Of a stretch of 33,827 nt of DNA, positions 16,940 to 25,894 are shown one piece after another. The position numbers and the translations under genes are program-made. Numbering within the stretch: position 1 is the first letter of the stretch; each line of letters begins with the position of its first letter. Under the pieces are notes generated by a model. That model searched no databases. It was not told the DNA's origin and was given only the letters and a program-made list of their open reading frames with translations. The DNA is from Clostridiales bacterium (GTDB taxonomy: Bacteria; Bacillota; Clostridia; Oscillospirales; CAG-272), in contig JAEEJM010000123.1 in NCBI GenBank assembly GCA_016281895.1, forward strand, positions 1-33,827, given 5' to 3'.

Positions 16940-17003
16940 ACAATTTGTTTTTCCGGCACACATCGCACACGGCTTTTTACAATTCAGAGATCGGAGCACA
17001 CTT

Positions 17004-18623
17004 TTGGAAAAGAAGATCGCGCTGGAGCTTCGAGGCATATCGAAGCATTTCGGAATGATACGGGCCAACAGGGACATAAGCCTCTCTCTGTACGAGGGCG
17101 AGATCCTGGCCCTCCTCGGCGAGAACGGCTCGGGCAAGACGACCCTCATGAACATGATCTCCGGCATCTATTACCCTGACGCGGGCGACATCTTCGTCCA
17201 CGGGGAGAGGGCGGTCATCAGTTCCCCGAGGGAGGCCTTCGGATACGGCATAGGCATGATCCATCAGCATTTCAAACTGGTGGATACCTTCACCGCCGCC
17301 GAGAACATAATCCTCGGCACTGCGGAGAAATACGACATGAGGCGGGTCAACGCCCGCGTAGGCGAGATCGCCGCAAGATACGGTTTCGAGATAGACCCCA
17401 AAAAGCGGGTCCACGAGATGTCCGTCTCGGAGAAGCAGACGGTCGAGATCATAAAGATCATCTTCCGCGGAGCGGACATACTCATACTCGACGAACCGAC
17501 GGCGGTCCTTACGCCCCAGGAGATCGAAAAACTCTTTGCCATCCTGCGCAACATGAAGGCGGACGGCAAGTCTATCATAATAATCACCCACAAGCTGAAC
17601 GAGGTCATGGAGATATCCGACCGCGTATCCATCCTGCGCAAGGGCGCGTACATCGGTACCGTGAACACGGCCGAGACCGACGAGAAGCAGCTGACGGAGA
17701 TGATGGTCGGCCAGAAGATAGATCTTGAGATAAACCGCGTTCAGATCGAGAAGAAGAGCCCGCTGCTCGAGATCCGCGACCTGAGCATCCGGGCCGACGA
17801 CGGCAGCCTGGCCATCGACGGGGTGAGCTTCTACATCCGCGGCGGCGAGCTGCTGGGCGTCGCCGGCATCACCGGCTGCGGCCAGAAGGAGCTCTGCGAG
17901 GCCATCGCCGGCCTCCGGCCGATAGAGTCCGGCGCCATAATACACAAGGGCGAGTCCATCGTCGGCCTGCCGCCCAGGGAGATCATCGAGAAGGGCGTCT
18001 CCATGAGCTTCATCCCCGAGGACCGTCTCGGGATGGGCCTGGCGCCGTCGTTCTCAATAACCGACAACATGATGCTCAAGACCTACTCCGAAGGCTCGAC
18101 GCCTTTCGTTGACCGCCGCAGCGCAAGGAGCAGGGCGGAGGCCCTGATAAAGCGCCTGGACATCGTGACGCCGTCCACCGAGACGCCTGTGCGGCGCCTG
18201 TCGGGAGGCAACGTCCAGAAGGTGCTGGTCGGGCGCGAGATCGAATCCGGGCCGAACGTCATAGTGACGGCCTATCCGGTGCGGGGCCTCGACATCAACT
18301 CCTCGTACCTCATATACGACATCCTCAACGAACAGAAGAAGCGCGGCGTCGGCATTCTTTTCGTGGGAGAGGATCTTGACGTCATGCTTGCCCTCTGCGA
18401 CAAGATCATGGTCCTCTGCCACGGCAGGGTCATGGGCATCGTCCACGCGTCCAAGGTGACCAAGGACGAGCTCGGACTCATGATGACCGGCGCGGTCGAT
18501 CTTACGAGGGAACAGAAGGACAAGCACTTCGGGATAGCCAGCGACTCGGCCCTCTCGCCGGACGAGTGGGCGGACGTCGGGCGCCGGCCCGGAGCCGACA
18601 GAGGGGAGGCGGACTCGGACTGA
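17004..18623 (+). CDS. Nucleoside ABC transporter ATPase (two nucleotide-binding domains)
   Basis: GENGSGKTTLMNMISG, ILILDEPTAVLTP, LSGGNVQKVLVGREIESGPNVIVTAYPVRGLDI. TTG 17004 behind GGAG preferred over the ORF-track start 16935, which lies in the hairpin. Confidence 0.92.
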   Translation: MEKKIALELRGISKHFGMIRANRDISLSLYEGEILALLGENGSGKTTLMNMISGIYYPDAGDIFVHGERAVISSPREAFGYGIGMIHQHFKLVDTFTAAENIILGTAEKYDMRRVNARVGEIAARYGFEIDPKKRVHEMSVSEKQTVEIIKIIFRGADILILDEPTAVLTPQEIEKLFAILRNMKADGKSIIIITHKLNEVMEISDRVSILRKGAYIGTVNTAETDEKQLTEMMVGQKIDLEINRVQIEKKSPLLEIRDLSIRADDGSLAIDGVSFYIRGGELLGVAGITGCGQKELCEAIAGLRPIESGAIIHKGESIVGLPPREIIEKGVSMSFIPEDRLGMGLAPSFSITDNMMLKTYSEGSTPFVDRRSARSRAEALIKRLDIVTPSTETPVRRLSGGNVQKVLVGREIESGPNVIVTAYPVRGLDINSSYLIYDILNEQKKRGVGILFVGEDLDVMLALCDKIMVLCHGRVMGIVHASKVTKDELGLMMTGAVDLTREQKDKHFGIASDSALSPDEWADVGRRPGADRGEADSD

Positions 18624-19771
18624 TGACCGGAAAGAATATGCAGAAACAGAGACCGGTCCGAGAGCCTCTGTTCCATGTGAGCAAGAACAACGCCCTGCCT
18701 GTGTGGAAGGGGCTGCTCTACCGCGCCGCGGCCGTCCTTGCCGCCATGCTGCTGACGGGACTGCTCGGGGTCCTGCTCGTCAGGAAGAACCCGCTGGAGA
18801 TCTACGCGGCGATCTTCAAGGGGCCGTTCATAGACATATGGACGCTGCTCCAGAACACGGCCGTGCTGCTGGGCTTCGCCCTGGCGGTGGTCCCGGCCTT
18901 CAAAATGAAGTATTTCAACATGGGCGCGAACGGTCAGGTGCTCGTGGGCTGCCTTGCCGGCATCGCCTGCATGAAGTTCCTCTCGGGCGCGTTGCCCGAC
19001 TGGCTGGTCATAATCCTCATCATAGCGGCCTCGGTCGCGGCCTCGGTGGTGTTCGCCCTGATACCGGCGGTGTTCAAGGCATTCTTCGACACGAACGAGA
19101 CGCTGTTCACGCTTATGATGAACTACGTGGCGATCGGCCTCGTGGACTACATGGTCTTCGTGTGGGACAAGAGCGGCTCGGGGACGCTGGGCATCGTCAA
19201 CCTGTTCTCGCACGCCGGCTGGTTCCCGAACATAATCAACAAATACTTCCCGTCGGTGCTGGTCGTCGCCCTGATGACGGTCTTCATGACGGTCTACATG
19301 AAGTATACCAAGCACGGCTTCGAGACCGCCCTTGTCGGCGAGAGCGTCAACACGGCCAGGTACGTCGGCATCAACGTCAGGAAAGTCATCATAAGGACCC
19401 TGGCCCTGTCCGGCCTCATGTGCGGCATAATGGGGGCGCTCTACGCGGGCTCCATCGAGCACACGGTCAACGCCTCGGTCGGCGGCAAGGGCTTCACCGC
19501 CATACTTGTCGCCTGGCTGGCTAATTTCGATCCTCCTGTCATGGCCCTTGTGTCGTTCCTCGTCATGTTCCTGACATCGGGCACCGAGTACGCGGCGGCC
19601 TCGCTGAGGCTGGGCAGCAACGACTTTGCCTCCATAACGGTCGGCATCGTCTTCTTCTTCGTGATGGCGTCCGAGTTCTTCATCAGGTACAACGTGCAGC
19701 TCACCGACCGCGGAAGAAAGGTCTTCCGCGTCCGCGAGAAACAGAGTGAAGAGAAAGGGGGGACTGCCTGA
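18623..19771 (+). CDS. Nucleoside ABC transporter permease
   Basis: Polytopic, LLRKNPLEIYAAIFKG-like region, FKMKYFNMGANGQVLVG; TGATG overlap with the ATPase gene; ORF track start 18566 overlaps the ATPase. Confidence 0.88.
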   Translation: MTGKNMQKQRPVREPLFHVSKNNALPVWKGLLYRAAAVLAAMLLTGLLGVLLVRKNPLEIYAAIFKGPFIDIWTLLQNTAVLLGFALAVVPAFKMKYFNMGANGQVLVGCLAGIACMKFLSGALPDWLVIILIIAASVAASVVFALIPAVFKAFFDTNETLFTLMMNYVAIGLVDYMVFVWDKSGSGTLGIVNLFSHAGWFPNIINKYFPSVLVVALMTVFMTVYMKYTKHGFETALVGESVNTARYVGINVRKVIIRTLALSGLMCGIMGALYAGSIEHTVNASVGGKGFTAILVAWLANFDPPVMALVSFLVMFLTSGTEYAAASLRLGSNDFASITVGIVFFFVMASEFFIRYNVQLTDRGRKVFRVREKQSEEKGGTA

Positions 19772-20748
19772 TGCTGGGCGGTATCAACATAGTCAACATA
19801 CTGACCGACGCCATCGCCATGGGCACCGTGTTCCTCTTCGGCTGCGTCGGCGAGACTCTCACGGAAAAGGCCGGCAATCTCAACCTCGGTATACCCGGGA
19901 TCATGTGCTGCGGCGCGCTCGGCGGCGGCCTGGGCGTCTGGATCTGCAGCGCCGGAGCCACAGACGCCGCGGCCTCGCCCGGCTGGGTCTTCGTTACCGT
20001 ATCCGTCCTGCTGGCGATGGTGTTCGCCGCGGCGGCCGGTCTGATATACGCCTTCCTTACGGTAACTCTCAACACCAACCAGAACATCGCGGGCCTGGCG
20101 CTCACCACCTTCGGCGTGGGCGTGCTCCGGTTCTTCTCGAAGAAGATCAACAACGACATAGTCTTCCACGGGGCCAGCCGCTACTTCAAGAACCTGTTCG
20201 GCTACTCCGGAAGCGGGGCCTTCGGCAGGATCTTCCTCTCTCACGGAATACTGGTCTACCTGGGCATTATCATAGCCGTCTGCGCCTCGTTCTTCCTCAG
20301 GAAGACCCGCACGGGACTGGCTCTCAGGGCCGTCGGCGAGAACCCCGCCACGGCTGACGCGGTTGGCATCAACGTCTCGGCCTTCAAGTACGCCTTCGTG
20401 CTCATAGGCAGCGCTGTCGCCGGCCTCGGAGGGCTGTATTACGTGATGGACAAGTCGAACGGCACGACCTTCTCGGAGGCTGCCATAGACACCTTCGGCT
20501 GGATGGCCGTGGCGCTGGTCATCGCCACCATGTGGAAGCCCGTGCTCTCGATCTTCGGCTCGATCCTCTTCGGAGGTCTCTACGTCCTGTCGGCCTATCT
20601 GCCGCTCTCGTTCAACCAGCTCAAGCTCTTCGGCATGGTGCCGTATCTCATCACGGTCCTTGTGCTGATAGTCATACGCCTGCTCAACCGCAGGGACAAC
20701 CAGCCTCCCGCATCGCTGGGGCTCTCCTACTTCAGGGAGGACCGCTAG
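19771..20748 (+). CDS. Nucleoside ABC transporter permease, second subunit
   Basis: LTEKAGNLNLGIPGIMCCGAL, GLALRAVGENPATADAVGINV; TGATG overlap with the preceding gene. Confidence 0.92.
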   Translation: MLGGINIVNILTDAIAMGTVFLFGCVGETLTEKAGNLNLGIPGIMCCGALGGGLGVWICSAGATDAAASPGWVFVTVSVLLAMVFAAAAGLIYAFLTVTLNTNQNIAGLALTTFGVGVLRFFSKKINNDIVFHGASRYFKNLFGYSGSGAFGRIFLSHGILVYLGIIIAVCASFFLRKTRTGLALRAVGENPATADAVGINVSAFKYAFVLIGSAVAGLGGLYYVMDKSNGTTFSEAAIDTFGWMAVALVIATMWKPVLSIFGSILFGGLYVLSAYLPLSFNQLKLFGMVPYLITVLVLIVIRLLNRRDNQPPASLGLSYFREDR

Positions 20749-20803
20749 CGGGCGCCCGGCGCCGTCCCGCATAAGACGGAGACTGTCATACGCGATCCCG
20801 ACC

Positions 20804-20842
20804 GGCCGGTTCTCTGATCCACTGAGAGGACCGGCCTTTTTT
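20804..20842 (+). terminator. Intrinsic terminator of the ABC operon
   Basis: GGCCGGTTCTCT...AGAGGACCGGCC followed by TTTTTT. Confidence 0.9.
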
Positions 20843-20912
20843 GTTTCTTCCGCCCCGGAGCAGGGGATAGCGCCCGCGCACGATATTTAATAATATATAT
20901 TAAGCCGCGGTA

Positions 20913-20941
20913 TTGAAAAGCGCGCGCGAATGTGATAAAAT
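20913..20941 (+). promoter_or_regulatory. cdaA promoter
   Basis: TTGAAA-N17-TAAAAT. Confidence 0.65.
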
Positions 20942-20970
20942 AATTATAACTATAAACTGGGGTAGTGGCC

Positions 20971-21873
20971 ATGTTTGATCAATTTTCCGGAGTAGGCGAT
21001 TTTTTCAGGGAGGTCTTCGGCGAGAACTTCCTTACGTCGGTGAGATCCATCACTCTGGTGGACATCGTCGACATCCTTCTGCTGTCCGTGTTCCTGTTCT
21101 ATATATACAGGTTCATCAGGGCCAGGCGCGCCGGCACGCTTGCGGTCGGTCTCGGTCTGGTCATAGCTGTGCTGCTCCTCAGCGTGATCTTCAACATGAG
21201 GGCCATCAGGTACATCCTCCAGAACTTTTATCAGGTGGGCCTTATCGCGTTCATCGTGATCTTCCAGGCCGACCTGAGGGCGGGTCTCGAGCGGGTCGGC
21301 ACGACATCGCTGAAGAACTTCAGACCGGTCAGCGAGGCCGACATCCGCGAGACCGAGCAGATGGCCTCCGTGGTCGCCGAGACCGCGGGCAAGCTCTCCG
21401 GCAGCAAGGTCGGAGCGCTCATCGTCATCGAGCGCGAGACCAAGCTCGGCGACTACCTGTCCCAGGGCGTCATAGTGAACGCCGAGCTGTCCTCCGAGCT
21501 GCTCTGCAACATCTTCTTCGACAAGGCCCCGCTGCACGACGGAGCCGTGATAATACGCGACAACAAGCTCCACGCCGCCGGCTGCTACCTGCCGCTCTCG
21601 CTGGCTGACGTCAACAAGGAGCTCGGTACGCGCCACCGCGCCGCCCTCGGCCTGTCCGAGCAGAGCGACGCCCTGGTGATCGTCGTCTCCGAGGAGACCG
21701 GCACCATATCAGCCGCCATGAACGGCGAACTCACGCGCAACTACAACTCGGTCTCGCTCAGGGCCCTTATCACCGACTACATGATCGCCGAGACCGGCGC
21801 GGTCCAGCGCATAGGCAAGGGCATCAGGGGCATAGGCACGCGCAGGAACAGCGAAAAACCGGAGGACAAGTGA
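20971..21873 (+). CDS. cdaA: Membrane diadenylate cyclase CdaA/DacA
   Basis: Three N-terminal TMs, FFDKAPLHDGAVIIRDN and LGTRHRAALGLSEQSDALVIVVSEETG. ATG 20971 or GTG 20965. Confidence 0.96.
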   Translation: MFDQFSGVGDFFREVFGENFLTSVRSITLVDIVDILLLSVFLFYIYRFIRARRAGTLAVGLGLVIAVLLLSVIFNMRAIRYILQNFYQVGLIAFIVIFQADLRAGLERVGTTSLKNFRPVSEADIRETEQMASVVAETAGKLSGSKVGALIVIERETKLGDYLSQGVIVNAELSSELLCNIFFDKAPLHDGAVIIRDNKLHAAGCYLPLSLADVNKELGTRHRAALGLSEQSDALVIVVSEETGTISAAMNGELTRNYNSVSLRALITDYMIAETGAVQRIGKGIRGIGTRRNSEKPEDK

Positions 21874-23009
21874 TGAAGGACGCGCAGAGAGACCGCGGCG
21901 GGGAAGCGGCCGAAAAGAAGAACCTTTATATCATCCCCAGGATCATCTGTCTCGTCCTTGCCTTCGTGATCTGGCTCTACGTTATAAGCGTGACCAGCGA
22001 GACCTCCGAGAAGACCTTCACCCTCATCGAGATCAAGGTCGAGGGTACGGACACCCTGGCAGAGAATACCAACCTGTCGATCTACGACATCAGCGAGGGC
22101 AAGCTCAGCGTGACCGTGTCGGGCTCGCGCAAGGACATATCCCAGCTGTCATCCTCCGACTTCATAGCCTACATCGACGTCTCCGGCCTCAGGGAGACCG
22201 GCAAGCAGACCGTCCCGGTCAAGGTCAGCGTGCCGGCGTCGGTGTCGCTGAAGTCATACTCGCCGACCGGCATCGTGATCTACACCGACGAGCGAATAAC
22301 CAGGGACATAGACGTCACTTGCCGCCCGTCGGCCTTCTCCATGCCGACGTCGTTCTCGTTCGGCTCCATCACTTCCGAGGTCGGGTCAGTCAGTGTCACC
22401 GGACCCGCGGCTGTCGTGTCTAAGATCGCCGAGGTCAGGGCCGACCTCAACCTCTCCGGCCAGTGGATCACCACGAGCTTCGTCCACAACGCCGAGCTCA
22501 CGCCCGTCGACTCAGAGGGTCGCCCCGTCGAGAGCCAGTACCTCTCCATGGACCGCGAGAACGTCAACGTCAACGTTCAGATAATGACGTCCACGGTGCG
22601 CCCGCTCGAGGTCGCCTACGCCGCCGACGCCGACCGCTCGCAGATAGAGTCGGTGACGGTGTCGCCCGCCTCGCTGAAGCTCGAGGGCGAGGCCTCGCTG
22701 ATCTCGTCCATCGGCAACCTTGTAATATACACGGTCACAGGCACCGAGACGGGGCCCGTGAACGTGCCCACGTCCGCGATAAAGCTGCCGGCCGGAGTCG
22801 GCATCGTCAACGATCCCGGGACGGTCACCGTGACCGTCACCTTCGTCCCCGTCGTCCCCGACACCGAGCAGCCGCCCGACACCGAGCAGCCGCCCGACAC
22901 CGAGCAGCCGCCCGAGACCGGACCCGAGCCCGTCACCGAACCGGCTGAGCCGACAGGCGGCTCGCCGCAGACCGGCGAAGGAGCCGTGGACGGCATAACG
23001 GGAGGCTGA
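21870..23009 (+). CDS. cdaR: YbbR-domain protein CdaR (regulator of CdaA)
   Basis: N-terminal TM, repeated YbbR-like beta domains, located directly after cdaA. Confidence 0.9.
   Translation: MMKDAQRDRGGEAAEKKNLYIIPRIICLVLAFVIWLYVISVTSETSEKTFTLIEIKVEGTDTLAENTNLSIYDISEGKLSVTVSGSRKDISQLSSSDFIAYIDVSGLRETGKQTVPVKVSVPASVSLKSYSPTGIVIYTDERITRDIDVTCRPSAFSMPTSFSFGSITSEVGSVSVTGPAAVVSKIAEVRADLNLSGQWITTSFVHNAELTPVDSEGRPVESQYLSMDRENVNVNVQIMTSTVRPLEVAYAADADRSQIESVTVSPASLKLEGEASLISSIGNLVIYTVTGTETGPVNVPTSAIKLPAGVGIVNDPGTVTVTVTFVPVVPDTEQPPDTEQPPDTEQPPETGPEPVTEPAEPTGGSPQTGEGAVDGITGG
22860..22913 (+). repeat. Three perfect 18-bp tandem repeats encoding (DTEQPP)n near the cdaR 3' end
   Basis: gacaccgagcagccgccc at 22860, 22878 and 22896. 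Confidence 0.95.
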
Positions 23010-23011
23010 CC

Positions 23012-23536
23012 GTGACATCCAGGGCCACCGTCGTCAGCGTCGACGGCGATTTCGCAACGGTCGAGACCGGCCGCATGTCTGCCTGCGAGGGCTGCCACAA
23101 ACAGACCGGCGACGGCGGCTGCTCGGCCTGCACCCTCATGGGGGGCGGCGGCAAGACCGCCAGGACCCGCGCCATCAACACCGTCGGTGCGAAGCCCGGC
23201 GACAGCGTTACCGTCGAGAGCCGCTCGGGCGTCATTCTTTTTTACTGTTTTCTGGTTTTCATCCTCCCCGTGGCCGTATCTATCGGGGTCTATTTCGCTC
23301 TTTGCGGCGTGATAAGGGAATCCCTTGCGCTTCTGGCCGCCTTCGGCGCTCTCTCGCTGTGCATGCTGGGGGTGTCGGTCTACTCCCGCTCGGCGGGAAA
23401 GAGGCGCTGCGACGCCGAGATAACCGGGATAGTATCCTCCGCGCCCGTCGGACCCGACGGGTCCGCTGGGAGTGACGCCGCCCCGGCAAACGAGGACGGC
23501 GTCCCGGCCGGCGGGAACGGTACCGCAGGCAGCTGA
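23012..23536 (+). CDS. RseC/MucC-family (SoxR-reducing system-like) membrane protein
   Basis: ATVVSVDGDFATVETGRMSACEGCHKQTGDGGCSAC followed by two TMs. Confidence 0.75.
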   Translation: MTSRATVVSVDGDFATVETGRMSACEGCHKQTGDGGCSACTLMGGGGKTARTRAINTVGAKPGDSVTVESRSGVILFYCFLVFILPVAVSIGVYFALCGVIRESLALLAAFGALSLCMLGVSVYSRSAGKRRCDAEITGIVSSAPVGPDGSAGSDAAPANEDGVPAGGNGTAGS

Positions 23537-23557
23537 ACGCGGCGCCGGTATGTTTTG

Positions 23558-23586
23558 CCCTTCCGGCCCGGCCGGACGGGAGTTTT
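23558..23586 (+). terminator. Probable terminator after the rseC-like gene
   Basis: CCCTTCCGG-CCCGG-CCGGACGGG then AGTTTT. Confidence 0.5.
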
Positions 23587-23613
23587 GTGACTGTTCATTT
23601 TTAATGATAATAT
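23585..23613 (+). promoter_or_regulatory. Candidate recJ operon promoter
   Basis: TTGTGA-N17-TAATAT. Confidence 0.5.
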
Positions 23614-23643
23614 GTACATGTGAAAGTGATTGTGACTCGAGTT

Positions 23644-25881
23644 ATGAATTCGAATGAAAAAAAGAAAAGATGGGTATTGCGGGAACCGGCCTTCCCGGAC
23701 GCAGACAGGGCCGAGAGAGAAAAGATAACGGGCAGGATAGCGGCCCAGTTCAACATTCCTACGTGCCTGGCCGAACTCATGTTCGACCGCGGCTGCGGCT
23801 CGGTCGAGGCCGCCGCGGCCTTCATCCACAACAACTACATCTCGGGCAGGGACCCCTTCCTGCTCACCGACATGGACAGGGCCGTCGCCCGCATAAAGAG
23901 AGCCATAGGGGACAGCCGCGAGAAGGTCGCCATCTTCGGCGACTACGACGTCGACGGCGTCACCTCCGTCAGCGCGCTCTATCTTTATCTGGTGTCGCGC
24001 GGCGTGCATGCCGGCTACTACATCCCCATGAGGGCAGACGGCTACGGCATGAGCCGCGAGTCGGTCGACCGCCTGGCCGAGCGGGGCGTAACCCTCATCA
24101 TAACCGTCGACACGGGGACCACATCCATTGAGGAGATCGAATACGCGGCCTCGCTGGGCATCGACACCGTCGTGACGGATCACCACGAGTGCCGCCCCGA
24201 GCTTCCCCCCGCGGTGGCCATCGTCAACCCGCACAGGCCGGGCGACACATACCCCTTCCGCGAACTTGCCGGGGTGGGAGTCACATACAAGCTGATCTCC
24301 GCCCTCGAGATGGACCGCGCGGACGCCGAAGGCAGGGACCGCTTCGAGGCCGAACGTGCCGTGCTGCTGAAGTACGCCGACCTCGTCGCCATAGGAACCG
24401 TCGCGGACGTCATGCCGGTCGTAGACGAGAACCGGATGCTCGTGTCGTTCGGTCTGAAGAAGATCCAGTCGTCGCCCCGCAAGGGCATCGCCGCCCTCAT
24501 CGAGGCCTCATCCAGGAAGAAGGAGCAGAGCCGCGATATAACGGCCAGCTTCATAGGCTTCACCATCGCCCCGAGACTCAACGCCGCCGGCCGCATGGAC
24601 AACGCGTCTCTGGCCGTCGAGCTCCTGCTGTCAGAGAGCGACGACGAGGCCTCCGAGATCGCCGCCCAGCTGTGCGAGATCAACCTGTCCCGCCAGATGG
24701 AGGAGAACAGGATAGCCTCCGAGGCAATAGCCAGGATACAGGAGGACGAGTCCTTCTTCGACGACAGCGTCATAGTGCTCGACGACGACAAATGGCGCCA
24801 GGGCGTCATAGGCATCGTCGCGTCGAGGCTGACGGAAAAATACGCAAAACCGACCATCCTCGTCACCTTCGAGGGCATGAGGACGCCGGGGCTGCCGTCG
24901 CCGCTCGACGTCGGCAAGGGCTCCGGGCGCTCGGTCAAGGGCATGAATCTGGTTTCGGCCCTGTCGTACTGCGACGGGCTGCTGCTGCGCTACGGCGGGC
25001 ACGAGCTTGCCGCCGGCCTCTCGGTGACGCGCGGCAACCTGCCCGAGTTCCGCCGCAGGCTGAACGAATACGCGAGGTCCCAGTTCGGAGACCTCGACTT
25101 CACCGTGACGTACGAGGCCGACATGGAGATATCCGCCTCGCAGATCACGCTGGACCTTGCCGAGAACATAAAGAAGCTCATGGAGCCCTGCGGGACCGGC
25201 AATCCGCCCCCTGTGTTCATACTCAGGGACGCGCGGGTGGTATCGCTGCGGCCGATCAGCGACGGCAAGCACACCAAGATCCTCGTCGAGAAGGACGGCC
25301 TCCGCTTTCAGGCCATCTTCTTCGGCATGTCTCCGGCCTCGCTCAACTACGACCAGGACGATTCCGTCGACCTGCTGTTCACGCTCAGCGTGAACAGGTA
25401 CATGGGCGAGACCTCCGCCCAGCTCATTCTTCAGGACATGAGCTTCTCGACCAGATTCTTCCGCCAGAGGGTGGAGGACCGCAGGAAGGTGGCCGAGCTC
25501 ATGGCCGGCGCCGTCTTTTCCCAGTCGGACCGCTATCTGCCCGACCGGACCGACTTTGTCAACTTCTACGGCGTCGTGAACGATCTCATCCGCGGAGGGA
25601 GGGACTCCTTCAGCGACCAGTACATCATGTTCCTGATGAACAGGCGCTTCCCGGCGGACCGGAAGATAAACTACGTGAAATACAAGCTGCTGCTGGCCAT
25701 CTTCGCGGAGCTCGATCTGCTGAAGGTCAGCCAGTATCCCTGCGTCCCCGATTCCCAGGCCAGCGAATGGGCCCTCCCCCAGGACTACGTGTCGGTCGTG
25801 AGGGTGAGCCATCCGGTCAAGGTCGATCTCGAATCCTCGGTGCTGCTCCGCAACCTCAGGGCGCAGTGCGGGGACACCTGA
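23644..25881 (+). CDS. recJ: Single-stranded-DNA-specific exonuclease RecJ
   Basis: VAIFGDYDVDGVTSVSALY, VVTDHHE, GVGVTYKL, APRLNAAGRM, GGHELAAGLSV. Start at ATG 23644 preferred over GTG 23620 because of the promoter placement. Confidence 0.95.
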   Translation: MNSNEKKKRWVLREPAFPDADRAEREKITGRIAAQFNIPTCLAELMFDRGCGSVEAAAAFIHNNYISGRDPFLLTDMDRAVARIKRAIGDSREKVAIFGDYDVDGVTSVSALYLYLVSRGVHAGYYIPMRADGYGMSRESVDRLAERGVTLIITVDTGTTSIEEIEYAASLGIDTVVTDHHECRPELPPAVAIVNPHRPGDTYPFRELAGVGVTYKLISALEMDRADAEGRDRFEAERAVLLKYADLVAIGTVADVMPVVDENRMLVSFGLKKIQSSPRKGIAALIEASSRKKEQSRDITASFIGFTIAPRLNAAGRMDNASLAVELLLSESDDEASEIAAQLCEINLSRQMEENRIASEAIARIQEDESFFDDSVIVLDDDKWRQGVIGIVASRLTEKYAKPTILVTFEGMRTPGLPSPLDVGKGSGRSVKGMNLVSALSYCDGLLLRYGGHELAAGLSVTRGNLPEFRRRLNEYARSQFGDLDFTVTYEADMEISASQITLDLAENIKKLMEPCGTGNPPPVFILRDARVVSLRPISDGKHTKILVEKDGLRFQAIFFGMSPASLNYDQDDSVDLLFTLSVNRYMGETSAQLILQDMSFSTRFFRQRVEDRRKVAELMAGAVFSQSDRYLPDRTDFVNFYGVVNDLIRGGRDSFSDQYIMFLMNRRFPADRKINYVKYKLLLAIFAELDLLKVSQYPCVPDSQASEWALPQDYVSVVRVSHPVKVDLESSVLLRNLRAQCGDT

Positions 25882-25894
25882 TACGGAGGCGCAC

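Noticed and set aside
15645-16970. 441-aa minus-strand ORF antisense to the BMP lipoprotein, rich in Gly/Val/Asp
   Set aside because: Mirror of GAC/GCC/ACC/TCC codons of a highly biased gene; no RBS, would cross the intercistronic hairpin.
18272-19462. 396-aa minus-strand ORF antisense to the ABC ATPase/permease genes
   Set aside because: Shadow ORF rich in His/Arg/Asp; plus-strand transporter genes are contiguous and overlapping.
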